Below are positions 1 through 13,904 of a stretch of 64,000 bases of DNA, piece by piece. The notes under the pieces were generated by a model. The model was not told the DNA's origin. It saw nothing but the letters and a program-made list of their open reading frames with translations, and did no database searches. The stretch's first letter is position 1; every line of letters begins with the position of its first letter. Made by a program: the position numbers and the translations under genes. The stretch comes from Lepas anatifera (taxonomy: Eukaryota; Arthropoda; Thecostraca; Lepadidae), in assembly GCA_034440635.1 (NCBI GenBank), contig JAOTON010002066.1, positions 1-64,000 on the forward strand, read 5' to 3'.

Positions 1-3978
<3,978 letters not shown>

Positions 3979-6868
3979 CTGTGAAACGAAAAAAATTATG
4001 TTATAAAAACACTTGGTTTTAAAGCCGGACAATTATCCAAGAGCTGACAGACATACACCCAGCATACACACCAGACGATGTTCCGACGTCAGCTGAACTG
4101 TAAAAGTTCGGGAGTTGTGCTCGGAGCACGAGCGGCACGTAAGAAGACGCCACAGTCCAAAAATTTTTGGCCCTATAGAGGCATGTTTGCCAGTAGGGAG
4201 TTAAACTTTGAGAAAGAGAGAAAGGAGAGGGAGAAACAGCTCAATGAAAGATACACAAGACATGGAGAGTATGAGGGTGGAGCAAGATTTATTCCAGGTG
4301 ATGTTAACAGCTAGCAGGACGTTGAAATTTGAGGGAGAGAAAGAGGGAGGGAGAGAGGAAGGGAGAGGAAGGAAAGCTTGAATCCATCGACATATATTGA
4401 TACTAACACACGACACTACAGTAAAACAAGCATAAGCAAAGCAATGCAATCGGGGTGGGCACCTAAAGCTAACAAATATGCCCCGATCTGTACAAGCTGG
4501 GCGAGCACGCCCCGTCTCGCGGCGACACGGTTAAGACCTCCGGGAACACGGGGAGGCAACACAACCCTGTCCCGCCACTCGCGTGGCTACTTAAGCTGCT
4601 ATTGGGGAGGGGAGCGGCGCCCCAGGACTTAGCGGCACCACCAGCGTCCGGCCGCACGGCCGATGGCACGGCGGCGCCTGCCGCGCCATCTACCAGCGCG
4701 CACCGACCACAGGCGGCGCCACCGGAGGCTTCACTACAAAAGAGTGATATGGCGAAGATAGGGCTGAGGAAGCTTTATTTTGGGTTTGTAAACAGCTGTC
4801 TCCCACATGGTCCTCCAGCCGTGAATCCTGCGATAGAGAAGACTTTGCTTCTACTCCCGGCTATTTGAGAGTATTTATGGCCCGCCTACGTGACGGGAAA
4901 ATATTCTCCTTCCCTGCTGTCGTATCAGCTCCTCCCCCGCCCCCTGATAGTCAACCGATAGTCAACGTTTCAGACCATGGAGTGATCATGACCAAAACTA
5001 GATACTAGCTTTTCTCCACCATCTCTGGAATATGGACTTTTCAGAAGCTCTCCTGCACATTAGACTGTCATGCCTTTAAAAGTAACTGAAAATCGCATAC
5101 CAAGAATTTTGTTTCTTTTTACGTTCCAATTTTAGAAGCATACCATGTATTAGCACGCGCAAAAGACATATCAAAAACAGAACGACCAGAGAAATCACAC
5201 ACATGCACCAGTTAAACTCAGAGGTCCAGGGCTTCTAGCATGCCATCAGGCCACACACGAACACCATCTAGCCCGCGGCGCGGGGACACTAAATTACGCC
5301 GGGGGAGGGGGGAAGAAACAGTAGCCATCCGAAAATGTTTCCAGGCATGAATAAAACACAAATTCAGGTACAAAATTATTAAAACAATAGCGGAATACAC
5401 GGCAGCACAAGCACCCGACGCCGCAACGCCCGCGGACACAGCGAGGGCGCCCACAAAAATGCAATCAAGGGGAGGCACCCAGTAGGGCACGTCCCCAACG
5501 GCACGCAGGGCACAGCAGCGCGAGCCGGGGGTGGGCACACCAACGCCGGTATAAGCCAGCCGGCCACATCCACCGGCGTTTACTATCGTCTGTAGCCACA
5601 CCCCGCCGCCCGGGACCGGGGCTCGTCGCCAGTTCTTTCGACAAGACTGATGTCTCCATGCTCACACCATGTAATGACAATTGATTGACTGCACGCTGCT
5701 CACGCGAGGCTGGCGTCACCAACAGAGTGCACCCGCTGTCAGCTTGAGCGCGCCTTGCTGGAGTTTGGATCAAGGGTTTTCAGTGTGCTCACAACATTCT
5801 GGACATGCAGGGTCAGTGGCTCCATTCAACTGTTGGCTACCTGGTGATCGGCAGGGTCTAGGTCAGAGGAAGACGAGCAGAAGACACCCTCAAAACCTGA
5901 GGCACACTGATCGGCCATCGCCTGTGGATCAGAGAGAGTGTCGTCTTCTAGTCGGAGGGGTCCAATATACGGGTATCCAACCTTCTTTCACCTGATGTAA
6001 GCATGTAGGGATTTTGGGTTAGTTTTCAGTTCTTTCGAAATGTTTGATTAAAAAATTCCTTGGGATGAAATTGCAAAAGTCCCTTAGCTGGAGGCTGGTA
6101 ATGTAAACACTCTATAGAATATTTGGAGATGGGTGTCCTGGGACCTCCTACCAAACCTCTGCCTGAAAGTCTTGTATGCTTTCCAGGCATCTCTCCTTCT
6201 ATTGCGGAAGCTTGTGGGCAGGTTCATTTTCTATGGGGGTGTTGGTCTTGCCCTCTCCAGCTGTTAGATTGGAAAATTCACTGACTTTTTCAAATATGAG
6301 GGCATGGAAGAAGCTTAAGGCCTTATCAGTGCTTAGGTAACCAAACTCCAGGTCCTAGTCAATCTCTGAGAGTCTGGCAGAGCTATGAGCATATTTGCCC
6401 TTATGTCATTTCTAATACACCTGCCACATGTTTCTGCTGGGGTTACTTCATTATCAAACAGGTAGTGGCATACAGTTGAACAGTGGTCACAGCCCGGTAG
6501 GGGCGGTAGGACCCTGACAAGAACCATTCTGTATTCTTCGGTGGTCAGAATCAAGGCAATTATTTTATTGGATCAGGGGAACATGGCTTCAGTCACACAC
6601 TGGGCCAGTAGAAGATCAACAAATGTCTCCAGGAATGTTCTATTGGTGGCAGAGGCCTGACAAGCCAGCCAATGTTATGCCAGAGGAGAGAGGGTAGGTT
6701 AAATTCACTGAGTACTAAAACCTCCCTTCTGGTGCAAAATGGCACCCGGCACTCTATGAGTGTTTGGTTTTCCTGCAATATGATGGTAGTCAGTAAGCAC
6801 ACATTATGGTAGTCAGTAGGCACACAAAACAAATGTTTGAGATCTGCCAAGCAAAAATATATACAGGT
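3979..6868. other. Sequence upstream of KAT5; no confident gene
   Basis: GC-rich CpG-containing patches at 4490-4740 and 5220-5640 could hold the KAT5 promoter and first exon, but no start exon could be placed. A 127-residue minus frame at 5218-5601 has one hydrophobic stretch (about residues 48-85) but no recognisable family and no splice or promoter support. Purine-rich DNA occurs at 4210-4375. The rest is unremarkable. Confidence 0.45.
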
Positions 6869-6892
6869 ACACACACACACACACACACACAC
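6869..6892. repeat. (AC)n microsatellite
   Basis: Twelve AC units in a row immediately 5' of a hAT MITE. Confidence 0.95.
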
Positions 6893-6918
6893 AAACAGAA
6901 TCAAACTTAATACATGAG

Positions 6919-7274
6919 CCAGTCTGCAAAGTATGACAGCAGGCCAGACGAGTCGCAGCAGCAATCTTAGTCTCGCACAAATTTGCACTGCCAGCCACCC
7001 AAAATTCGCACAAATCCGCAATATACTAGGGCGATGAATGCACCCATCCCTACTCCACGATGCAATGATACCTCTTTAATTACTCAATTAATTCTTCAGG
7101 CCCCCTCCTGTGTCTTTATAATCATTCATCCATTATTTCTTTGTTTTTCAGTGTCACCTCCCTTGTACCAGTCTTGCAAATTCGCACCGGGTTTATAAAA
7201 TTCGCACCACTTGCTCCTGTGTCAAGGGCACTTGCACCGACAAGATATCGTCGAAAGTGCCTTACTTTGCAAGG
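6919..7274 (-). mobile_element. hAT-type MITE, family A copy 1
   Basis: 356 bp, bounded by CCAGTCTGCAAAGTATG and a degenerate GGCACTTTGCAAGG-like end. It shares with the other family A copies the internal words CTGGTGYGA, GAATTTTAGATGG, ACACAGGAGG and CTTATAAAAAG. Flanks are TACATGAG and TACATGAA, an 8-bp target duplication with one change. No coding capacity. Confidence 0.82.
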
Positions 7275-7307
7275 TACATGAATGGATACACACTCCATGG
7301 TTTTTGG

Positions 7308-7664
7308 CCAGTGTGCAAAGCATGACATTTTCGACGAGAGCTCGTCGGTGCAAGTGCCCTTGGAGGTAGGACAGAGAGGTGTGAATTTTATCAACCTGGT
7401 GCAAATTTTTAGACTGGTGCAAGGAAGGTGACACTTAAACTAAACAAATAATGGCTGAATGGTTATTAAGACACAGGAGGGGGCCTTATAAAAAGTTCTT
7501 AACTGACAAATAATGGAGGTAGCATTGCATCGGGTCGGTAGGAATGGGCACATTTTTCTCCCTGGTATGTGGCAGATTGGTGCAAATTTTTTTAGGCTGG
7601 TGGTGCGAGAATTTTAGATGGCTGGTGTGACTTGTCTGGCCTGCTGCCATACTTTGTAGACTGG
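7308..7664 (+). mobile_element. hAT-type MITE, family A copy 2
   Basis: 357 bp from CCAGTGTGCAAAGCATG to CATACTTTGTAGACTGG, in the opposite orientation to copy 1. The 8-bp flanks GTTTTTGG and GTTTTTAG match at seven of eight positions, as expected for hAT insertion. Confidence 0.85.
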
Positions 7665-7804
7665 GTTTTTAGCATGTTCTGCAGCATCCTTGACAATCAC
7701 TTAGTAGCATGACTGTATCATTCCCCACTGCTTTACTTCTTTTAAACAGTTTGGAGTCCTTTCCATTCCATTTTGAAAGTCTCAAGGAAATTTAGGGTTG
7801 ACTG

Positions 7805-7965
7805 TCATCCAGTCTGCAGAAGGTGGCAGGTTTTGACGAGACCTTGTTGGGACAGCCTTTTAGACCTGCCCAATTTAGACCTAGTGCCATGGGCGCCGAA
7901 AGCGCGGGGGACGGGGGATGTGTCCCCCCTGTTGACCAACCAGGGGGGAAGTCCCCCAAAATTTT
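7805..7965. mobile_element. Fragment of MITE family B
   Basis: Begins CCAGTCTGCAGAAGGTGGCA and continues with GACGAGACCTTGTTGGGACA, like the ends of the 9904-11018 element. The matching second end is missing. The interior includes a GC-rich palindromic block (GGGGGATGTGTCCCCCC at about 7913). Confidence 0.5.
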
Positions 7966-8025
7966 TGGGTCAATCATCATTAATGCTGTAGGGTATCAAA
8001 TATGCTCCAAATTCACCTCCCCCGG

Positions 8026-8916
8026 CCAGTGTGCAAAGTATGGCATTTTCGACAAGATCTTGTCTGTGTGAGTGCCCTTGGAGACAGGACCGAGTGGTGT
8101 GAATTTTATCAACCTGGTGCGAATTTGCGAGGTTAGTGTCGTGACTCCCTATCGTCGGTTTATTGTTGTGATAAAATGATGTGCTGCGTAGCTGACAATG
8201 TTTGACTTACTTTCAGAGAAGGCATTATTGATCTGGAAGATGTTTTGTTTGTTTTGGTATGCATAAGAATAAGGCTCAATGTACTGAACCTCTCAACATG
8301 AAGCCTTAGAATGAAGATATCGCACCGTCGCTGGAGAGCAAAACTCTGGTGAGCCTGACGTCTGTGTGCTCTCATTGGCAATTATTATGTGTAGTGTTAC
8401 TGTTACTCTTCACGGCTAAATTGTTGTGCTGGCGTGTCATGTGTGCGGTTTTCCTAACGACCTCCAGATTCTACGTCCAGCTAATCTAAGTGTTCTTTTC
8501 CCACAGAAACCACATGCATGAATCTGCTGATGACCGCTCTTTCCATTGTGTTAACTGTTGTCCTGTGTATCCTAAGCCATCTCTGCACTTCTGGCTGGAA
8601 ATACAGGAACCAACCAGCAGACTGTTTTTACTTGCGCGTTAAGGAGGCACCCAGGTTATCGACGGTGGCGACAGTTAGTGACACTTAAACTAAACAAATA
8701 ATGGCTCAATGGCCATTAAGACACAGGAGGGGCCTTATAAAAAGTCCTTAACTAACTGACCAATGATTGAGGTAGCGTTGCATTGTAGGGGTAGGAATGG
8801 GTGCAATTTTTCCCTGGTATGTGGCAGATTGGTGCAAATTTTTGGAGGCTGGTGGTGCGAGAATTTTAGATGGCGGGTGTGACTCGTCTGGCCTGCTGCC
8901 ATACTTTGCAGACTGG
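8026..8916 (+). mobile_element. hAT-type MITE, family A copy 3, split by a solo LTR
   Basis: The left part (8026-8136) and right part (8674-8916) join into a normal 350-bp family A element, with ends CCAGTGTGCAAAGTATG and CATACTTTGCAGACTGG. Flanks TCCCCCGG and TCACCTGG match six of eight. The interruption is the 537-bp insert listed next. Confidence 0.83.
8137..8673. mobile_element. Solo LTR inserted in a MITE
   Basis: 537 bp beginning TGTCGTGACTCCC and ending GGTGGCGACA, so it has TG...CA ends with the short inverted TGTCG/CGACA typical of LTRs. It is flanked by a perfect 5-bp GTTAG duplication (8132-8136, 8674-8678). The empty site is preserved in other family A copies (GAGGTTAGTGACACTTAAAC at about 43523). 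No internal retroviral genes are present, consistent with LTR-LTR recombination. Gypsy versus BEL assignment is not possible from the LTR alone. Confidence 0.8.
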
Positions 8917-9655
8917 TCACCTGGTCAGCACCAGCCTGGGTCCGTCCCCCTTGCAAAAATTCAGTGGCGGTGCCACTGCCTAGTGCGACTTGAATTAAGC
9001 TTGATGAAAAATGACCCTCCCGTATTTTTCTTAATTGAATGGATACAAAGGCATGAAAACTTAAGAAACTTAACTGTGTGCTGCACTGGTCGGGTCCGGG
9101 GCGGGTGCGGCTCGCTGGGCGGCGGTCTGAGGTACCAAGTCTAACACAATATCATGCCAAGTGTTCAGAGTGAGAGTTGAAAGTGTACAAATGTTCTGTA
9201 ATTAGTGGGCAGCACCACGATATAAGCCTTGGGCTTTTGTGCCATACCACGGTATTATGGTAGTAGGCAGATCACATCTCGCCATTCAAAGGGTCACATC
9301 AGAAGGTCCACTGATCAAAGGGTCTAATGTTCATAGGCTCTACATTTTGAAAGTTAGACATTTTGAATAAGAAGTCCAACATTCAAAAGGTCCAAAAAGG
9401 AGTGCTCAGATGCATGGGAGTGGGGTGCATGATGCTGCAGAGGCGTGCTAAGACACAGGATAATAGGAGGAAAGGAGGGTTAGGTTAGGTTGTTTTAGAA
9501 ATATCCCCACCTGCAAGAAGACCTCAAGAGGTGAAACAGACAGGAGGGAGGGTTAGAGGAGTAGCATAAAGTTTTACTCAGACCAGAGGTGCACTCAGAT
9601 TCTGGAAAGAGGGGTGATATCCCCAGACTAAAAAATAGGGACCAAGGATATACAC

Positions 9656-9770
9656 ACCTGACCTGACCTGACCTGACCTGACCTGACCTGACCTGACCTG
9701 ACCTGACCTGACCTGACCTGACCTGACCTGACCTGACCTGACCTGACCTGACCTGACCTGACCTGACCTG
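9656..9770. repeat. (TCAGG)n telomere-type array
   Basis: Twenty-three perfect ACCTG units in a row (CCTGA on this strand, TCAGG on the other). TCAGG is the known telomere repeat of several beetles. It passes without a gap into the TTAGG array. The neighbouring element arms place both arrays inside a mobile element and not at a present chromosome end. Confidence 0.95.
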
Positions 9771-9903
9771 ACCTAACCTAACCTAACCTAACCTAACCTA
9801 ACCTAACCTAACCTAACCTAACCTAACCTAACCTAACCTAACCTAACCTAACCTAACCTAACCTAACCTAACTTAACATAACATAACTTAACCTAACCTA
9901 ACC
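9771..9903. repeat. (TTAGG)n arthropod-type telomere array
   Basis: Twenty perfect ACCTA units (9771-9870), four degenerate ones (ACTTAACATAACATAACTTA), then perfect units up to the hAT insertion at 9904. The array resumes as ACCTAACC at 11019. This is the canonical insect/crustacean telomere repeat in CCTAA orientation on the plus strand. Confidence 0.95.
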
Positions 9904-11018
9904 CCAGTCTGCAGAACGTGGCAGATTTCGACGAGATCTCGTTGGGGCAGCCTCGGGGCAGACCTACCGATTTGGGGCAGCTTTTGGTCGATCTTGGGGC
10001 AGAGGGGAGTTCTTGGGGCAGGAACTAGTACTTGGGGCAGCAGTCAGTCCGGTAATCGCCGAGGGAAGAAGAAAAAATAACGAGAAGAAACAACAATCAG
10101 TAGTTAAAATTGCGCCGTAAAGCTGAACTGTCTCAAAAGCGTCATATTTGTCATCAAGAGGCATATGGTTAAAAGATACCAAATCAGGAAATTTTTTAAA
10201 GACGTAAAGTCAAAGTTCCTGGAAATTAATAAAAAATCGGGCAACGTGTGCCTTTCTAAAGCTAAATTTAATTTTTTTGGTAAATTTTTAATCTAAACTA
10301 AGTTTAAGTTACAAAAAACAATCTAAGAACTCTAAATAAAATTTCCCTGTATGTAGTGTTTTGCATTTCCTCTGCTATGTTTTGATCACTAAAGGCCGGC
10401 AAATCGGGTGTATGTCAAAAGGTCCACTGTTCAAAGGCTCCACCGTTCATAAGAAAATCATGCCAGACCCTTCCTCCCAAGAACAAATGCCGGTCAGTGA
10501 TGTGACGTCACAAGGGCGTACGGGAATCTTTCTTTGCTTGAGTCTTGTGAAAATATTCCAAATTTTGTTATGCTTTCATGAAAATTTGGGAAAATGGGGG
10601 AAATGCTTTAGCTTTAGAAAAATTATTCTTTTTCAAATTTAGTTATCAATTGAAAAATTTTGTAAAGTTTAGATTATACGGCCTGAAAGCAGAGGCAAAT
10701 GACGTCTGTAGGGGAAAAGACTTCGCTTGTAAATATACCTTTGAATAAAAGTATTCTTGAAGTCATGCAACATGAATGCAAGATAGCTGCTGCTGTGCGT
10801 GGGGGGTGGTGAGTGCGTTGTCGTCGTGGAGTTGGATGCACAGTTTTATTTCATTTGCTGGGTGTTTCGTTTAAAATGGAGTAGATAAAAATGTATCAGT
10901 AAAAATACCCTCCTATTGGAGGAGTCTGCCCCAGCATCCAAATTTCTGCCCCAATTGGGGCAGGCTTTGAGCTGCCCCAAGCGCCTCGTCGAGTCGCCTG
11001 CCACGTTCTGCAGACTGG
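9904..11018. mobile_element. hAT-type MITE, family B, inserted into the TTAGG array
   Basis: 1,115 bp with inverted ends CCAGTCTGCAGAACGTGGCA and its complement at 10999-11018. Subterminal GGGGCAG/CTGCCCC words are repeated at both sides (9943-10040, 10925-10980). It is flanked by a perfect 8-bp duplication ACCTAACC, which is telomeric sequence. The interior is AT-rich and lacks a transposase frame. Confidence 0.88.
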
Positions 11019-11253
11019 ACCTAACCCTCCTTTCCTCCTACTATCCTGTGTCTTAGCACGCCTCTGCAGCATCATGCACCCCACTCTCATGCATCTGAGC
11101 ACGCCTCTTTGGACCTTTTGAACGTTGGACTTCTCATTCAAAGTCTAACTTTCAAAGGGTAGAAGCTATGAACATTAGACCCTTTGAACTTTGGACATTC
11201 TGATGTGATCCTTTTGAACCTTGAGATGCGTTCTGCCTACTACCATAATACGC

Positions 11254-11813
11254 CGTACCACACCTGTATACTGTGAATTTCAAAATTATGTCGGAAAAAA
11301 GCTGATGTTATGTTTTATGTTTAACTGAACACATGAAAACATAGAAAATTAAGAAAACGAATTACACAGTGCAAAAGACAAATATGACGCAGTACATGTG
11401 TGGCTGTTTCAATATTGAACAAATTCCTTACCCAGCAAACACCACTTACCACAGAATCGTTGATCAGTTCTTCGCCATCTGTTACTACACTCATTTCTAC
11501 TGACAGAATTTAACCGTAACCGAGCTAAATTTAAATATATACTGTATAATTATTCTTACATACCCCACCCAGCACTGCGCTGCCAAATTCTATGGAATGT
11601 GCTGGTGAATAAAGGCATTTTCTTCCATCTGAAGTTTTTGTCCAATAAAATAAAGGATTCCTCTACAACTAAATACTACCGCTATCCATGTTCAAATTCA
11701 TCACTGGTTGGATATATTTTTGTCGCCAAAATTGTTGGCAAATTGGCAGAAATTTCTACCTCTGTCCTTTTGAACCCTAAAGTTACCCTTTTTCAGAGCT
11801 GAGCATTTCGGGA
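11254..11813. other. AT-rich spacer
   Basis: No coding, repeat or regulatory signal that I can support. Confidence 0.5.
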
Positions 11814-12079
11814 CATAGGCGGATCCAGCATTGCCGACCCGGGGGGGCACCTTCGGGGGAGAAGGGCGCCATTCAGACCAGGGGAAGACATTTTTGACCG
11901 GCAAAACCTATCAGGTGGGTGCAAAATCCTATCGATTGGCGCCGATTTTCGCGACCTGGGAGGGGGAAGCAGCATTTCAGGGAGATGCCATCGACCTTCG
12001 GGGGGGTGCCGTGACCATTTCAAGGGGCGCGAGGGTCGATCGGGGGGACGTGCCCCACTGCCCCCTGGATCTGCCTATC
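11814..12079 (+). mobile_element. hAT-type MITE, family C copy 1
   Basis: 266 bp from CATAGGCGGATCCAG to CTGGATCTGCCTATC. The 8-bp flanks TTTCGGGA and GTTGGGGA match six of eight. The GC-rich body has the family words GACCGGCAAAACCTATC, GCGCCGATTTTCG and GTGACCATTTCA. A partial copy in the opposite orientation follows at 12211-12355. Confidence 0.8.
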
Positions 12080-12210
12080 GTTGGGGACATATCATCACCC
12101 GCACTGGAGTCCGGGTTCTGGCTATAACGCGCACCAAAGGGTGGACTTAGTACGCCCACTGAATTCTAAAAACCAAGAGACGCAGAAAAACGTCAGGCTT
12201 GGGAGTGCTT

Positions 12211-12355
12211 ACGTGAATCCAGGGAAAAGGGGGCACGCCACCATCCACCCGGCGCCCCCCTCCCTCAGAATTCTAAAATCAGCGCCCACCGATAAGGTTT
12301 TGCTTTCAAGATAAGTTTTGCCGGTCAAAAGCGGCGCCCCCTGGTGCGGATAATG
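12211..12355 (-). mobile_element. Partial family C MITE, inverted
   Basis: Contains GTGAATCCAGGGAAAAGGGG, CCCACCGATAAGGTTTTGC and TTTTGCCGGTCAAAAG, matching the complement of family C. Its outer end is lost. Confidence 0.6.
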
Positions 12356-12500
12356 CTCCCGAGCGGGGGCCCAGACTCTCCCCCCGTCTCTATGGGGAGG
12401 GCGGCTAAGTAGTTGAACTGGACGTAGCAGCTGGCTATGGACATAGGCAGCTTACGATGCTGCGATGCAGCTTACTGAGTCAGTAAAACTATGTCATTTA

Positions 12501-13503
12501 CCCCTCGCCCCACCGGGGGCCATCGATGGCTCCCTCAGTTTTTTTCGAGATAGCAGAAAAAGAACGAGACGCAGCACCGCGGTTGAGGGCTCTTTCTCTC
12601 ATCCCATCATTTTCACACCATCCCTGAAATTTCTTACCCCGGGTCACCCAAGGTCAGGTCCCCAGGCGAGGTCAACCAAGGTCACCTCACTTCAACTTTT
12701 GAACTCTATAACAGCTACGTTTCTAAGTCGATCGATTTGAAACTTCCTACACCTCATGACCTCGCAAGGGTCTACAAGGTGTATATCCGGGATTTTCGAT
12801 TTCGTGACCTGAGGTCAGGTCACGAGGTGACCTCTTCCTTGGAAAAACATGGGAAAAAGCTGTGTTATGATCTACCAGCCACAAAAACAATTGAAAATGC
12901 CCGGCTTGCTCAGGAAAGCGTTTTTGCACATCTTTCACGGATCCCAGATTTGCCCCTCGACCTCTCCACGGTCATCCAAGGTCACCAGGGGTCAAAAAAG
13001 TGTTTAGGCATACCTAATTAAGCTAGAGCTGAATCAAAAAACCATCGTGTATGTCTCATCACTGGCTTTTTGTTTGATATACGGCAAGGTCACTTTCTGA
13101 CCTTTGGTGACCTCAGGTCATATGAGGTCACGAGGTGACCTCTGGCGGTCAAACCACTAGCGGGGAGGTCATTATGTTCCACATAGTGGAAAAAGGTCTG
13201 GCATTTTCCTATCCAATGTAGTTTACCAAATCTCAATAGCTCTAATGGCATACGAGTTATGCCCAGTTTAAGCATTCCATATTTGAGTGAAAATAGCCTA
13301 TTGTGACCTAACTTGACCTCTGGAGGTCAAACCATTGACCTGAGCGCTTAAACATGCAAGTAATTTCGTACTGAATTCACGCGAGCTTTCGAATGTAATT
13401 TACAGATTTGCGCTAACCCCCATATTTTCGGAGTTAGATGGGGGGGCCATCGATGCCTCCCCCGTGGGGCGAATGTGGCGCCGGACTCCCGGTGGGGCGC
13501 GGA
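12501..13503. mobile_element. TTAA MITE, AGGTCA-rich family (copy 1)
   Basis: 1,003 bp between a TTTA (12497-12500) and a TTAA (13504-13507). Both ends carry CGCCCCACCGGG/CCCGGTGGGGCG inverted repeats, with a second subterminal palindrome GGGGGCCATCGATG nearby. The body is packed with AGGTCA/TGACCT words in direct and inverted arrangement (for example at 12650-12690, 12805-12835, 12965-12985, 13100-13145 and 13300-13345). TTAA targets are used by piggyBac-like transposases. No transposase is encoded. Confidence 0.72.
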
Positions 13504-13904
13504 TTAACAGAGGCGACCAAAAACCGGTTGGCTCTCCTCCATAAATTAGTGAGGAATGGAGACAACGAATATGTCAAAACTTTGTGTTTCATTTAAATAA
13601 AAAAACGAGCTTTTACCTGACTTTCTCGAACTACACCCAGTCACCAAAAGACGCGATGATACAAATCAGGTACACTGTATTTCAGGACGCTGCACGAAGC
13701 TTCACGTGAGAGAGAAACTACGCAAGTATGGGCCAAACGGCACAACAGCTACTCGATAATATGGCACATTCACCACTCCGCCGACCGGCGCGTTACGCTT
13801 CACTCGTACCTGGCGGTGACAAGGGCTTCTCTTCCAAGGCCCACTGCATTCAAGCTGGGGTAGCCATCCCCAGTATCCTCAACAGCACCAGGTACGCAAA
13901 CGTC
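13504..13904. other. Spacer 3' of CDIN1
   Basis: Likely includes the CDIN1 3' UTR and terminator. No other signal supported. Confidence 0.4.

Larger units (their letters stand above)
9251..11253. mobile_element. TIR element enclosing TCAGG/TTAGG arrays (nested)
   Basis: Left arm 9251-about 9490 and right arm about 11026-11253 are inverted copies of each other, sharing TATTATGGTAGTAGGCAG, ATTCAAAGG-type words, GCATGATGCTGCAGAGGCGT and CTAAGACACAGGATA. The 8-bp flanks CATACCAC and CGTACCAC match seven of eight, so a DNA transposon is likely. A third partial arm stands alone at 32490-32620. The centre holds telomere-type arrays and a later hAT insertion (9904-11018). About 165 bp of unmatched sequence (9495-9655) makes the left side longer. 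Confidence 0.72.

Noticed and set aside
5218..5601. Small membrane protein gene
   Set aside because: Only one hydrophobic stretch in a GC-rich frame; no homology, splice or promoter evidence.
9656..9770. CRISPR-like regular repeats
   Set aside because: Units are 5 bp with no spacers, in a eukaryotic sequence.
9656..9903. A present-day chromosome end
   Set aside because: Kilobases of ordinary genes and repeats lie on both sides, and the array sits between inverted arms with flanking near-duplications.
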